A stretch of 54,094 bases of DNA, from NCBI GenBank assembly GCA_030682795.1, contig JAUXNJ010000037.1:1-54094 (forward strand), in the 5' to 3' direction. Position numbers and translations under genes: made by a program. The notes beneath the pieces were generated by a model. That model did not search any database, was not told the origin of the DNA, and saw only the letters and a program-made list of their open reading frames with translations. Shown here in pieces: positions 44,240-54,035 of the stretch (positions within the stretch are counted from its first letter, which is position 1; the number at the start of each line of letters is the position of its first letter). This stretch comes from Sphingobacteriaceae bacterium (GTDB taxonomy: Bacteria; Bacteroidota; Bacteroidia; UBA7662).

Positions 44240-47200
44240 CGGCTTTGATTTAACGCTTGATCGTTGAAATGGATGTCGTTGGTAAACATGGCTTGCGCAG
44301 GTATAACAACAACAGAGGGCGGGTTTTTAAGAAAATCAACAATGTCTTTTTTCATGTCTTTGAATTCGCTGTGCAGTCCAATATTGATGAAGTGCCAGGC
44401 ATCCATTTGGTGTTTGTGGCGTACGTTGTTTACGGCTGGTAGCCAACGGTTGCGTATGTAAAAGTCTTTGGCTTCTTTATCAGGGCCGTTGCTCATGCCG
44501 CTAATTTCTATCACCAGGTTAATGGTTTCGCCCTGGGCGGTACGTGCCCTGGCAATGAAGTCGGGTTCGTACCAGCGGTCTTTGCCCATCCAGGTGTAGG
44601 GCACTCTAAAGCCCAAGAAGGCATTTTTAACGTAGTACAATACGTGTTTATCGGCTACCAATTCTTCCAGCATTTTAGCTCCGAGTTGTTCCCACATGTC
44701 TGTATCGGCCACCACTGCATTTACATGGCTGTGTTTGGTGCCATATATTTTGCGGGTGGTAATACCTTGGGCGTATTTGGTGCTGCCTTCGCGGTTGTAG
44801 TGGTTGTAAACGGGCAGTATTTTGTCGTGCCGCTTTTGCTCGGCATAAACGCCCAGCATAATGTGGTCACATATACTTTTAGGGTCTTCGTAAAACAGCA
44901 TGTTTTCAAAGGCTCCACCTACACATTTTACTTTGTTGTTGAGCCAATGTTCTACAATCAGCCGCAATTGATTGAATTTATAGAACTGTTTTTCGCCCGT
45001 ATCGTCTACCCAATATTGGTTAATGAGGTAGCGAGTGATGTTGTAAATGAGTTCTTGTTGGCGCCGGTGCTTAACCTGTTCAAGTGTCATTACCTGTTTC
45101 TCGGCGCTGAAGGCGCTCCCTAACTCGGTGGTTTCGGGGTAGCGGGTGCCATCGAGTTCGTAAGGCATTACCTTACTGAAATCAGCCACTACTTCTTTTT
45201 CTACACTTTCGATGCGGTAGCTGATGAGATTAGGAAAGCGAATTTCAAAGGCACTGCGTTCGGGCAGGGCAAAAATCCGATTGATTTCTTGAGGAGGTGG
45301 TGGCGCAACAGAAGAACCGCTTTTGAACATTTTGAAAGGTACCCCAATAATGCGGGCGTATTCGGGTGGGAATTTGCCGCTTTTATCCAAAAAGTAACTT
45401 TGACGGCGCAATGCACGGCCAGCTACCTGTTCGCACAAAAGCTGTGAGCCAAATTTGCGTATACCCATGATGTGGGTAACTGTATTGGCATCCCAGCCTT
45501 CGGTGAGCATGTTTACACTCACTACGCAACGGATGTGTTGCCCCAGCTTTCCTTTTTTACCCACGGTATTGAGCACCTCACGAAGAATGGTACTATCGTC
45601 AATTTGATCAACCGATTTGTCTGGATAAGCAATGCGGAATTCTTGCTTGAATCGTTCGATTTCGGGAGCGAAAATGGCTTTGAATTCGGCATCAATCTGT
45701 CCAGCTTCTTCAATGGCTGCTGAATCGATGAGCAGGGTTGGTGGTTTGTTAAGTTGTTGACGCGTTGTGCTGTCGTAATTGGTAAATAAATCGAAATGCC
45801 CAGGTCGGTTACCCAGGTGTTCGCCTTTTTCGTCCTTTAATTCGTAGCCAGCAATGTATTTGTATACCTCACTGCTCACATTGGTGTTGTTGCAAACGAT
45901 AATAAATACAGGTGGGGTATCAAAAAGGGAACCTACGCGTTCGTATTCCTTTTTGTAGTCGCTGTAAAACTGATCTAAAGCATTTTTAATGAGGTGAGGC
46001 AAGTGGGGCTCGCCATAGTATTCCTGCTTTGAACGGCCCTTTTTGGGTAGATCTTGAGCAACGTGATCATACAAGTTTCGAAGCATGGGCATATCGAGAG
46101 CATGACTGCTGTCGCTTTCGGGTATATATGGTATTTTTACTAGGCCGGCTTCTATGGCTTCGATGAGTCCGAAATCGCTTACCACCCAAGGAAACAGGGT
46201 GTAAGGCTCATACCCCGATCCACTAAGATAGTAGGGGGTGGCACTGAGGTCATACACGGCTGAAAGGCGGAAGTGTTTTCCTATTTCGGCAATGCCATTT
46301 ACCCAAACAGAGGCGCGTTCGTTTTCTTCTTTTACATTGTCGTCGGCATCGGCTGTTTTTTTGCCCGATTTGGGTAAAGGATAATAGCAGTGATGGGCTT
46401 CATCGTTGATTACCAACAAGCGAGCGTCTTTTCTGAATTTACCTAACACACGCCGAAGCATGAGTGCAGCATCTTCTTTAGCTTCTTGTTTTTTGCCATC
46501 GGCACCAATTTTACCATCCATGGGACTGCGTTTATTGCCTTGGAGGGTGCGCAATTCAAATGCATGGTAGTTGGTAATGATGATCTTGGCATTAATGCCT
46601 TGTACTTGCTTTTCTAAATGTGGAGGAATAAGGCCCCGTTCGTGGTAATAATCACGTAGGTCGTTAGGGTTGCCACCGCTGGTGTCGACGTTTAGTACGC
46701 TCAAGCGGTCTTTGATGGTGATACCGGGTGCCACGAGTAAAAAGAAATCGGCAAAACGCGGATCGTTGCGGTATTCGTGCCGGTTAAAGTAGTGGTACAA
46801 CATGAGCATGGCCATTACCACGGTTTTACCGGTGCCCGTGGCCATTTTGAAGGCAATACGTGGCAGGGTCATCTCAGGTCGGTCATCGTTCACCGTTCGT
46901 GCGGCCTGTAGTTGGTTCAGTATATTTTTTCCTGCGCCTGTCTTTTCGGCAATTTCGTTGAGCCAAATGGCGGTTTCAACAGCTTCTTGCTGCGCAAAGA
47001 ATAGCTTTTTAACTGCATGTCGCTCGGGATTCAGAAACCAAAAAGCCAACAACTCTTTAGTAACGCGAGTGGGTGATTGATTTTCATATTTGCTTTCACG
47101 CCAAGCTTTAACTTCCTTCCTAATGAGATTGATGAGGTGGTTTTCGATTTGCTGGGCATTGGTTTGTTGATGAGCAAACATTACCTCTTGTGGACCTTGT

Positions 47201-47352
47201 CGAACAGGAATGGCGGTGTTGATGGTTGGGTCGAAGGGCCTGCGACTTTTTTCCTTTTTGGTATAGTCGAGTGTACCGTCGGGCAAAGTTCGGTAGTGAT
47301 ATTCAGGCTCAGCATAGGGCCCGTTGAGTATGGGGTTTTGGTTTTCAGCCAT
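44236..47352 (-). CDS. res: Type III restriction enzyme Res subunit
   Basis: This 1038-residue DEAD/DEAH-type SF2 helicase-translocase has a C-terminal nuclease. Walker [18 protein letters not shown] is at about 167-183 and [12 protein letters not shown] at about 312. Motif [14 protein letters not shown], motif [16 protein letters not shown] and motif [12 protein letters not shown] follow. The nuclease domain near 925-950 has [25 protein letters not shown], a PD-ExK-type core with E in place of the usual ExK lysine pair. It begins 2 bp after mazG and ends in mod (4-bp overlap). Confidence 0.93.
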   Translation of the reverse strand: MAENQNPILNGPYAEPEYHYRTLPDGTLDYTKKEKSRRPFDPTINTAIPVRQGPQEVMFAHQQTNAQQIENHLINLIRKEVKAWRESKYENQSPTRVTKELLAFWFLNPERHAVKKLFFAQQEAVETAIWLNEIAEKTGAGKNILNQLQAARTVNDDRPEMTLPRIAFKMATGTGKTVVMAMLMLYHYFNRHEYRNDPRFADFFLLVAPGITIKDRLSVLNVDTSGGNPNDLRDYYHERGLIPPHLEKQVQGINAKIIITNYHAFELRTLQGNKRSPMDGKIGADGKKQEAKEDAALMLRRVLGKFRKDARLLVINDEAHHCYYPLPKSGKKTADADDNVKEENERASVWVNGIAEIGKHFRLSAVYDLSATPYYLSGSGYEPYTLFPWVVSDFGLIEAIEAGLVKIPYIPESDSSHALDMPMLRNLYDHVAQDLPKKGRSKQEYYGEPHLPHLIKNALDQFYSDYKKEYERVGSLFDTPPVFIIVCNNTNVSSEVYKYIAGYELKDEKGEHLGNRPGHFDLFTNYDSTTRQQLNKPPTLLIDSAAIEEAGQIDAEFKAIFAPEIERFKQEFRIAYPDKSVDQIDDSTILREVLNTVGKKGKLGQHIRCVVSVNMLTEGWDANTVTHIMGIRKFGSQLLCEQVAGRALRRQSYFLDKSGKFPPEYARIIGVPFKMFKSGSSVAPPPPQEINRIFALPERSAFEIRFPNLISYRIESVEKEVVADFSKVMPYELDGTRYPETTELGSAFSAEKQVMTLEQVKHRRQQELIYNITRYLINQYWVDDTGEKQFYKFNQLRLIVEHWLNNKVKCVGGAFENMLFYEDPKSICDHIMLGVYAEQKRHDKILPVYNHYNREGSTKYAQGITTRKIYGTKHSHVNAVVADTDMWEQLGAKMLEELVADKHVLYYVKNAFLGFRVPYTWMGKDRWYEPDFIARARTAQGETINLVIEISGMSNGPDKEAKDFYIRNRWLPAVNNVRHKHQMDAWHFINIGLHSEFKDMKKDIVDFLKNPPSVVVIPAQAMFTNDIHFNDQALNQSR

Positions 47353-47354
47353 GT

Positions 47355-47690
47355 TTAAAGTTCATCATATTTTTTAGCGGTACCTTTGGCTTTTTCTACA
47401 GGATACTTGGCAGCATTTTGAGCCATTTTCTGGCGTATAATTGCTGCTGGGTCAAAGCCATAGTGGTGTGCTAATAACAAAGCGAAAGATAGCACATCGG
47501 CCAATTCTTCTTGCACTTTTTCTGGCTTAGCTTCATGGGCGGCCTTCCATAGGAAACATTCATTGAGTTCGCCGGCCTCAATAGAGAGGGCTAGTGCCAA
47601 GTCTTTGGGATTATGGAACTGCGCCCAATCGCGTTCGTTGCGAAAGGCAATTAATTCGGCGATTAATTCGGCTATAGTGTCTTTTGTCAT
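47355..47690 (-). CDS. MazG-like nucleotide pyrophosphohydrolase
   Basis: This 111-residue protein is of the all-alpha NTP pyrophosphatase superfamily, closest in look to the RS21-C6/dCTPase branch. The metal-binding acidic residues are seen in LSIEAGELNECFLWK (ExxE) and EELADVLSFALLLAHHYG (ExxD). It hydrolyses (d)NTP to (d)NMP and pyrophosphate. MazG-like genes are found in some type III restriction loci, where dNTP depletion or house-cleaning has been suggested. It overlaps the TPR-peptidase stop by 4 bp and res follows after 2 bp, so it is a fixed part of the operon. Confidence 0.88.
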   Translation of the reverse strand: MTKDTIAELIAELIAFRNERDWAQFHNPKDLALALSIEAGELNECFLWKAAHEAKPEKVQEELADVLSFALLLAHHYGFDPAAIIRQKMAQNAAKYPVEKAKGTAKKYDEL

Positions 47691-49720
47691 TCTTGCTGGT
47701 ACATGCGCTGTGCCAACGCATACTCCGCATCATACGGCAACTGAAGTTGTTGCAGCATTTCGGGTACAGCGAGCGCCCAGCTCACGTAATAATAGGCAAG
47801 AATGTGTAAACCTGAAAATGATTTCGCAGGAAATGTACTGATTTTGTAGCCCGATTTGTCGGGATGGTACCCATGAACCCCTTGCATGGCGATTTCAAAG
47901 GCGATTTCTTTGATTTTAGGGTGCGCCATATTCTTAAAATACTGCAAGGCTTCTACCATGTACATCACTACAGCCATGTTAGTACCTCCGGCTTCTTGGC
48001 TTTTGCGGAATTTTTCCATTTCCGCTGCCTTTTCGTCGGTTGCCTCATTTTGGTCGAACGGGTCGTTTTCAATTTGCTGTAAAACCTGCTCTAACGGCTT
48101 TGCTCCTGCACGGTAGGTATTTTCGTCTACTAACTTAAAATACTTGTCGAGCTGGAGGTCTTCCGCCCAGTGCTGAACCAATTCGTATTCTTCTCCTGGC
48201 GCTTTTTCAACGGTGTATTCGAGGTATTCGTCATAAAAACCTTGGGCTTGCTTCAATTCTGTCGCTGTGGGTTCAAAGGCCTGCAAAAGGTCAATACCAT
48301 AGAAGCCCTTAAACTGGAGTGCACCAACGAGGTTGTAGATTTTGCTTTTTGACAACACATCTCGTGGTGAGAGCTCTACAATGCGCTTATCGGTAACCGC
48401 CTGGATGGCTTCGCGCAAGATGGCATACCATGAAATAAACTGGTAAGGACGCAAAGCCGGATAGGTTTTGTATAAATAATCTTCGATGAACAAATCGAGC
48501 GGGGCATTGAAAACTTGTCGGTTTAAGCCTTCAAACAGCGCCTGGGTGTAAGTTTGAATACTTTCTTCAGGCACTTCCATTTTGCGTAACTGCTTCAATT
48601 GGGGTTGAATAGATTGTACAAAAAGATGGCGGTGCTCTGCGCCTGAGGTGAATAACTGGTTAGTCCCAGCCTTTCTGGCATCAATTACCAAATGTAAGTG
48701 TACCAATTCATGCATGATGAGGTGCTCAACTGCCGGCCGACTGGTTTTGTAGCGCAATTGGTGTTCGTCGCGTTGATAGTTTTCAGCAAACTCAAATTTG
48801 GCTGCCGTCGGGATATCCTCAGCGGCAATGACCCGGACGGCTTTTGTGCCTTTTTCCTCCAATTGGAGTTGGTAGGTTGAACAAATGACTTGTCCTACAT
48901 CTTTCTTTACAGCTATTTCTGCTGAGGTAAAGGCCAATTGAATGGCGCTTTTTTGAAGTTCCTTTTGTTTACCACTTCCTTGAATGGCCTTGATGGCGCT
49001 TTCAAAAGCTTCGGCAGCTTTACCTTCTTTTTCAGCAAGCAATGCTAAGGCATAATGTGTGTTGGGGTAATTTGGCTCTAGCCGCAATACACGTTCAAAG
49101 TATTGCCTGGCTTCGTTCACTTTGCCCGCCTGCATCAAATAGCCACCAATGTTGTTGATGGTTATGTGATCGGTTGGGTTTGCTTTGATGGCCTGCTCAT
49201 AATAGCTCAAAGCGGTTGTGTAATCGTCGTAATGCTTCCCAAAGATATTGCCCATAAGAAGCAGCGCCCAGCCGTTTTTAGCATCCCAGCGCAATGCATC
49301 TATCAAACAATTAATGGCTTGATCGTATTCACCTTTTTCTTCCAAAATTTGCCCCATGATACGGTGATACTCGGAGTTAGTGGGATTATCAGCCAAAAGC
49401 TTTTGAAGCAGGGGTTCTGCTTTGTCAAACTCGCCTTTTTCGCACCATTGAACCACTTTTTTAAAGTTCACATCCTCTTTCTTAGTTGCTGAAACATGGA
49501 TGTCAATCGTTACCAAGCCGTCCTTAATGGTCACTTCTGGAACTTGATCTCCTACGCTGTAAAATGCGCGCAATGCGTCCTCAAGTCCAGCCAAATCACC
49601 TTGGCGAACGGTTGGGAATAGACTATAGAGAAAATCGTCGACGGGTTGAATGATACGCATGGAAGGCAAAAATAGGGAATATGATGGGTTTTTGGCAATT
49701 GTACGATTTGTAGTATTCAT
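47687..49720 (-). CDS. TPR protein with HExxH zincin motif, first gene of the defence operon
   Basis: This 677-residue protein has tetratricopeptide repeats at about 105-260 (for example EYHRIMGQILEEKGEYDQAINCLIDAL and TINNIGGYLMQAGKVNEARQYFERVL in two units). They are followed by a peptidase-like domain with VEHLIMHELVHLHLVIDARKAG around residue 334, an HExxH zinc site. The last 300 residues are helical and unassigned. A second in-frame ATG at 49660 (MRIIQPVDD) is an alternative start. A TPR-peptidase next to type III restriction suggests a partner-sensing protease, but its substrate is unknown. The gene begins the long leftward operon. Confidence 0.75.
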   Translation of the reverse strand: MNTTNRTIAKNPSYSLFLPSMRIIQPVDDFLYSLFPTVRQGDLAGLEDALRAFYSVGDQVPEVTIKDGLVTIDIHVSATKKEDVNFKKVVQWCEKGEFDKAEPLLQKLLADNPTNSEYHRIMGQILEEKGEYDQAINCLIDALRWDAKNGWALLLMGNIFGKHYDDYTTALSYYEQAIKANPTDHITINNIGGYLMQAGKVNEARQYFERVLRLEPNYPNTHYALALLAEKEGKAAEAFESAIKAIQGSGKQKELQKSAIQLAFTSAEIAVKKDVGQVICSTYQLQLEEKGTKAVRVIAAEDIPTAAKFEFAENYQRDEHQLRYKTSRPAVEHLIMHELVHLHLVIDARKAGTNQLFTSGAEHRHLFVQSIQPQLKQLRKMEVPEESIQTYTQALFEGLNRQVFNAPLDLFIEDYLYKTYPALRPYQFISWYAILREAIQAVTDKRIVELSPRDVLSKSKIYNLVGALQFKGFYGIDLLQAFEPTATELKQAQGFYDEYLEYTVEKAPGEEYELVQHWAEDLQLDKYFKLVDENTYRAGAKPLEQVLQQIENDPFDQNEATDEKAAEMEKFRKSQEAGGTNMAVVMYMVEALQYFKNMAHPKIKEIAFEIAMQGVHGYHPDKSGYKISTFPAKSFSGLHILAYYYVSWALAVPEMLQQLQLPYDAEYALAQRMYQQE

Positions 49721-49771
49721 TTATATTATTTGTGATTTGTTTATTATTTTGGGCAATCAAACTAGACCAAG
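49721..49771. promoter_or_regulatory. Divergent promoter region of the defence operon and the helicase gene
   Basis: Only 51 bp separate the two starts. The spacer is AT-rich. TATTATTTTG just before the rightward start resembles a Bacteroidota -7 box. Both directions must be read from this short stretch, so they are likely co-regulated. Confidence 0.45.
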
Positions 49772-52700
49772 ATGCCCATCCCACGACAGCTCATAGCTGG
49801 GTACTATTCCGATACATTGATGACCTCCATCAAGCGGGATTACAGCGATAAGGCCATTGAGGCCACGCTGGATTTACTTTCGTCATTAAGCCATTTTGAA
49901 ACGAATTTGCCAGAGTTTGAACCAGCGATTTCACTGGAAAGTCCCATTTACCAAATCGCAGCTGTTTACATAAACTACTTGCAACGAGGCAAACCTACGC
50001 TGTGTAGCATCGCTGTAGAGCAGGAACTGCAGAAGTTTTGGGGCCCCATTGAAAGAAAAGTATCAGAAACTGGTTCGCTGAGTTATGAGCTTGAAAACTC
50101 TGACATAGCATTTACAAAGCTGCTCTTTGCATCCCTTTGTATTATTGATCCCCGATTAAACAAAGGGGCTTTGGAGAATGCCATTTGGAGAAGTTGGCTG
50201 GGCAGCGATTTGGAGAAGAGATTCTTAATTCAATTGATGTCGAGTTTGAATGGCCCCCATTGGTTGCAATTGGTAGAGCCGCAACGGTCGATCACCAATA
50301 TTTTGAAGTATGCGTACGAATCAGGGGCAAAAGTTGCTGAATTATACAATCTGCCAATCGATGGCTTTGGTGAGCAAAGGGTAGACTTTAGTGTGGAGTT
50401 GCCCTGTGTGTTGGGAGATGCTAGGCGAGGTTTGGTAATGGAAGTGGATGGGTCGCAGCATTTGAACAATCGAGTGGTGCAAAACCATGACGATTTGCGC
50501 GACAAAGCCATTCAGGCTCTTGGCCACACCCAATGGGCGGTGCTTCGTGCAAGTTCTCAGCATTGGAATCAACTCCCACAAATTATATCACAATACAAGC
50601 TTTTTTTTGATGATGCTTATTTCAAAAAAGTAGGTGAGAACTACCAAAAGCCTTTGTATGAAACCGAGGAAGGAATGCGTGCCATGCACTTGGCCTTGAC
50701 CCCGCTAGCAGTAGCTAGGTTTCAACGGGTAATGTTGGAGTTGATTATGAATGGCACCTTGCGTTTTGATGCGGTAAATTGGCAAATCGGTATGGTTGAG
50801 CGTGATGTGGACTATGCTGTTACCGCGATTATTGACTTTTTAAAGACATGGAATTATTTGAGCGAACTGAGTGGCCTAAATGTAAAGTTACCTCCTATCA
50901 CAATACAGGTATTTTCTTCTCCAGAGTTCATTAAAGCCACTCATTTTAGGGTGGAAAAAAAACCTTTGAATGAAGCCGTAGATTATGTGGGCGATGTGCT
51001 CATTGATTTGAGTATGTTGCAACGCTGGGGTATGGTCGATGCAATTTCAAATAATTTTGGGGTGCCTGTTATTTGTGTACGATCGGCTCATTCCAAAAAG
51101 GCGCTTCGACAATTCTTGAGTGCGCCTATCATTGAATATCAAGGATTGCCGACAGAAGAACCAACAGGAGATGACAGTGCCCTTTCGTTCTTTGTACAGT
51201 CGGCGTTTCGTAAAGAAAGTTTGAGGCCAGGGCAGTTTCCAATTATCCGACATGCCTTACAATACCAATCGGTCATTGGCCTTTTGCCCACTGGGGGAGG
51301 TAAATCGCTCACCTATCAGTTGTGTTCGTTGCTTCAACCTGGGGTTACCATCATTGTTGACCCAATTAAATCGTTGATGCAAGACCAGTACTCTGGATTG
51401 AGGCGCAATGGGATAGATGCCGCAGTATTTGTGAATTCATCCATCAAAACATGGTATGAACGCAAGTGGGCGCAAGATCAGCTGACGCAAGGCAGGGTTT
51501 TGTTTGCGTTTATTTCGCCCGAACGCTTTCAAATTGCAGGCTTTAGGGCCGGACTCGATGAAATGACGCATATAAATCGCCGGTTTTTTAGCTATTGCGT
51601 TATCGATGAAGCCCATTGCGTTTCGGAATGGGGACATGATTTTAGAACCTCCTACCTGCGTTTGGGCGACAATGCACGCAAGTACTGTCGCACTTGGGAA
51701 GGGGAGCGAGAAGTAGCACTTTTTGGATTGACTGCCACGGCATCCTTCGATGTGCTTTCTGATGTAAAGCGCGAGTTGAAAATTGGCGATGATGATGTGG
51801 TTGCCAGTCTGGATGTGCGGAGAAAAGAACTCGTTTATCAGGTGCATGAAGTGCATACGGCCGGAGGATTGGGAACAACCGGGTACCAATTGAGTGAACT
51901 GGTGAGCACGGCCAAGCTTAATAAAATCAGAGAGCTCATTGACGACCTGCCACAGTCATTGGGTGGGCGGAAAGGAATCGGATCATTTTATGCCCCGAAC
52001 GAAAAACGGAAGTTTGATAACTCCATGTTAATTTTTTGCCCGCACAAGAGCGAACGTAGCCCCATGGGAGTGAATTATGTGGCGCCCAGGTTGCAAGATG
52101 GGTGGTTAAAGCTGGGCACCTTTGCAGGAGGAGATGATAACGTAGCTGATTCTTCGGCAAATAACCAGGATAAGTTCATCGGAAATGACTTGAATGCTTT
52201 GGTAGCCACCAAAGCATTCGGCATGGGCATTGACAAGCCGAACATCCGGGCAACCATCCATTTTAACTTTCCAAGTTCCATCGAGGCTTTTGTACAAGAG
52301 GCAGGACGTGCAGGTAGAGATAGAAATACAGCATTGTGTCACATTCTATACAGCGATGTTCCCCGAGTAGATGCAGGGATTGTTCAGTCGTTTCACAGCA
52401 ATAACTTTAAAGGCATTGAGCATGATTTTGAGATGCTTTTGGAGTTTTTGGAGGAGATCAGCTTTCCAGCGGCAAGGCGACTTAATGAAGTTGCTCAACT
52501 CATTTTTGAGCGATTGGGCGAAGTGGTGAATGTAACGGTATGGGAAGGAAATACTGCCAGAAGATTGTATGTAAACAGGGCTTTTGGGGTTTCTTATGGC
52601 TACATTGATTTGGAAAATATGAGCATCAATTTTGGTGCTAAGCATGCCTCTATTTCGCTTGAATTAGCTGATCAAGTCATGCAATTGGCTGTAGATTTCA

Positions 52701-53914
52701 TTGAAAAGAATGGGCCGAGGATAAATCGCCACGTTTGGTTGCAAGAGCAAGTGCTCGACAACAGACAGCCAGGCATAGAGAAAGTGATGCAAGCAACCCC
52801 TACGCATCAGGCCTTACCCGACGTTGTAGTTGGCTTTAGAAATAATAAAATCGCAGAAATTGCCAGGTTGCTTGCGGCAAAGGTTAACCCTCAATTCAAC
52901 GAAATAATCGTTTACCGAGCTGCTAATTATTGCGAAAGTAGTGATGAGTTTATTCAGAAGTTAAGGTCTGAATTTATAAGTGCTAATGGTGCGAACGAGG
53001 CAGAAAGTTTAAATGTCTTGGCGGTGGAGCCCTTGCTCGCGCAGTTGGCGTCTTTGTTCTTTCAGATAAGGGAAGAATCAGACACGTTTAAAGCTGTGTA
53101 TAGGCTTTCTCTACTGGGCATCATCAGCGATTATGAAATGGACTATGCGGCCAAGCAAATTGTTTTGAAATTAGCGCGTAAAACCGATGCGGACATTTTG
53201 CAGCATCTTAACGATTACCTTAGCAGGTATCTATCTCCCAAAAAGGTGAACGATTTGCTTTCGAAGTTACCGGGCTTGAAAAAAGGCACCATGTTACGTG
53301 ATTGTGCATGGCTATTGATTGAGTACGTGTATTCGTTCGTTGGAGAAAAGCGAAAACGGGCCATGGGCGATATGCAAGAGTTGTGTGAAGCAGGTATACG
53401 CATTCAAGACTCTAAGGACCTTGCGAATAGAATTGCGTTGTACTTCACATCGAAATACACCGATGAGATGCTCGAAATGACGAATGACGGCCTTGATTTT
53501 GATATGAAGTGCCTGAAACACTTCATTGAATTAACAGATGGCATTTCTGATAATCTGGAGCATTTGCGTGGCTCGAGTTCACGCATTTTGAGCGATAAGC
53601 CCGATAATGGGGCCTTATTGCTCATTAGAAGTTATGCAGCACTGTTACTTGAGACGAGAATTAAGCGAGGAAAGTTGATGGTAATGAACCAATATTTGGT
53701 AGATCGCGCAATTGAAGATTTGGAAAATGGGTTGCTTCAGTTTGCATCCAATGGATATGATTTGTTGGAAGTGCTGAATTACATCCGAAAAGAAATACTT
53801 TATCACAATAAAGCTTTGGAGCCTATTTTGGAAGAAGTTTCCTTATTACTGTCTATTAAACAACATAGCAGTTGGTTGAAAAATTTTAATAACACATATT
53901 TAGCTAAATCATGA
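49772..53914 (+). CDS. RecQ-family helicase with N-terminal nuclease-like domain
   Basis: This 1380-residue protein starts at ATG 49772 (MPIPRQLIAGYYSD). At about 195-285 it has QRVDFSVELP, then GLVMEVDGSQH and DDLRDKAIQALGHTQWAVLR, resembling a Vsr/DUF559-type PD-(D/E)xK fold. The RecQ core follows: LRPGQFPIIRHAL (Q-motif-like), LLPTGGGKSLTYQL (Walker A, about 503), VIDEAHCVSEWGHDFR (about 611), GLTATA, KAFGMGIDKPNIRATIHF and EAFVQEAGRAGRDR (motif VI, about 840). The last 500 residues are not recognised. Housekeeping RecQ is about 600-730 residues, so this is an accessory enzyme. It diverges from the defence operon, and a second gene overlaps its stop. Confidence 0.85.
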   Translation: MPIPRQLIAGYYSDTLMTSIKRDYSDKAIEATLDLLSSLSHFETNLPEFEPAISLESPIYQIAAVYINYLQRGKPTLCSIAVEQELQKFWGPIERKVSETGSLSYELENSDIAFTKLLFASLCIIDPRLNKGALENAIWRSWLGSDLEKRFLIQLMSSLNGPHWLQLVEPQRSITNILKYAYESGAKVAELYNLPIDGFGEQRVDFSVELPCVLGDARRGLVMEVDGSQHLNNRVVQNHDDLRDKAIQALGHTQWAVLRASSQHWNQLPQIISQYKLFFDDAYFKKVGENYQKPLYETEEGMRAMHLALTPLAVARFQRVMLELIMNGTLRFDAVNWQIGMVERDVDYAVTAIIDFLKTWNYLSELSGLNVKLPPITIQVFSSPEFIKATHFRVEKKPLNEAVDYVGDVLIDLSMLQRWGMVDAISNNFGVPVICVRSAHSKKALRQFLSAPIIEYQGLPTEEPTGDDSALSFFVQSAFRKESLRPGQFPIIRHALQYQSVIGLLPTGGGKSLTYQLCSLLQPGVTIIVDPIKSLMQDQYSGLRRNGIDAAVFVNSSIKTWYERKWAQDQLTQGRVLFAFISPERFQIAGFRAGLDEMTHINRRFFSYCVIDEAHCVSEWGHDFRTSYLRLGDNARKYCRTWEGEREVALFGLTATASFDVLSDVKRELKIGDDDVVASLDVRRKELVYQVHEVHTAGGLGTTGYQLSELVSTAKLNKIRELIDDLPQSLGGRKGIGSFYAPNEKRKFDNSMLIFCPHKSERSPMGVNYVAPRLQDGWLKLGTFAGGDDNVADSSANNQDKFIGNDLNALVATKAFGMGIDKPNIRATIHFNFPSSIEAFVQEAGRAGRDRNTALCHILYSDVPRVDAGIVQSFHSNNFKGIEHDFEMLLEFLEEISFPAARRLNEVAQLIFERLGEVVNVTVWEGNTARRLYVNRAFGVSYGYIDLENMSINFGAKHASISLELADQVMQLAVDFIEKNGPRINRHVWLQEQVLDNRQPGIEKVMQATPTHQALPDVVVGFRNNKIAEIARLLAAKVNPQFNEIIVYRAANYCESSDEFIQKLRSEFISANGANEAESLNVLAVEPLLAQLASLFFQIREESDTFKAVYRLSLLGIISDYEMDYAAKQIVLKLARKTDADILQHLNDYLSRYLSPKKVNDLLSKLPGLKKGTMLRDCAWLLIEYVYSFVGEKRKRAMGDMQELCEAGIRIQDSKDLANRIALYFTSKYTDEMLEMTNDGLDFDMKCLKHFIELTDGISDNLEHLRGSSSRILSDKPDNGALLLIRSYAALLLETRIKRGKLMVMNQYLVDRAIEDLENGLLQFASNGYDLLEVLNYIRKEILYHNKALEPILEEVSLLLSIKQHSSWLKNFNNTYLAKS

Positions 53915-53972
53915 ATACCATTGATAAAATAAATGAGTCTCTCCTTTCGCTTGAAAAGGGGAGTGTTCACTA
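53911..53972 (+). pseudogene. Start of a gene cut off by the IS256-family insertion
   Basis: The ATG at 53911 overlaps the helicase TGA by 4 bp and reads MNTIDKINESLLSLEKG, then runs into the IS end and stops at 53970-53972. The natural gene therefore began here and was a translationally coupled partner of the helicase. Only about 17 codons remain, too few to name it; the rest may lie beyond the IS. Confidence 0.65.
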
Positions 53973-53989
53973 AACTGTGTCAAAGGTAA

Positions 53990-54035
53990 TGAGCGGTAGC
54001 CTTCCGGGGGGTACCCCCCGGAAGGCTACCGCTCA
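53990..54035. repeat. Perfect 46-bp palindrome in the IS end
   Basis: The arms TGAGCGGTAGCCTTCC (53990-54005) and GGAAGGCTACCGCTCA (54020-54035) enclose a GGGGGGT/ACCCCCC core. All 23 pairs match. The transposase stop codon lies within the right arm. It could act as a terminator or block read-through at the IS end. Confidence 0.95.
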
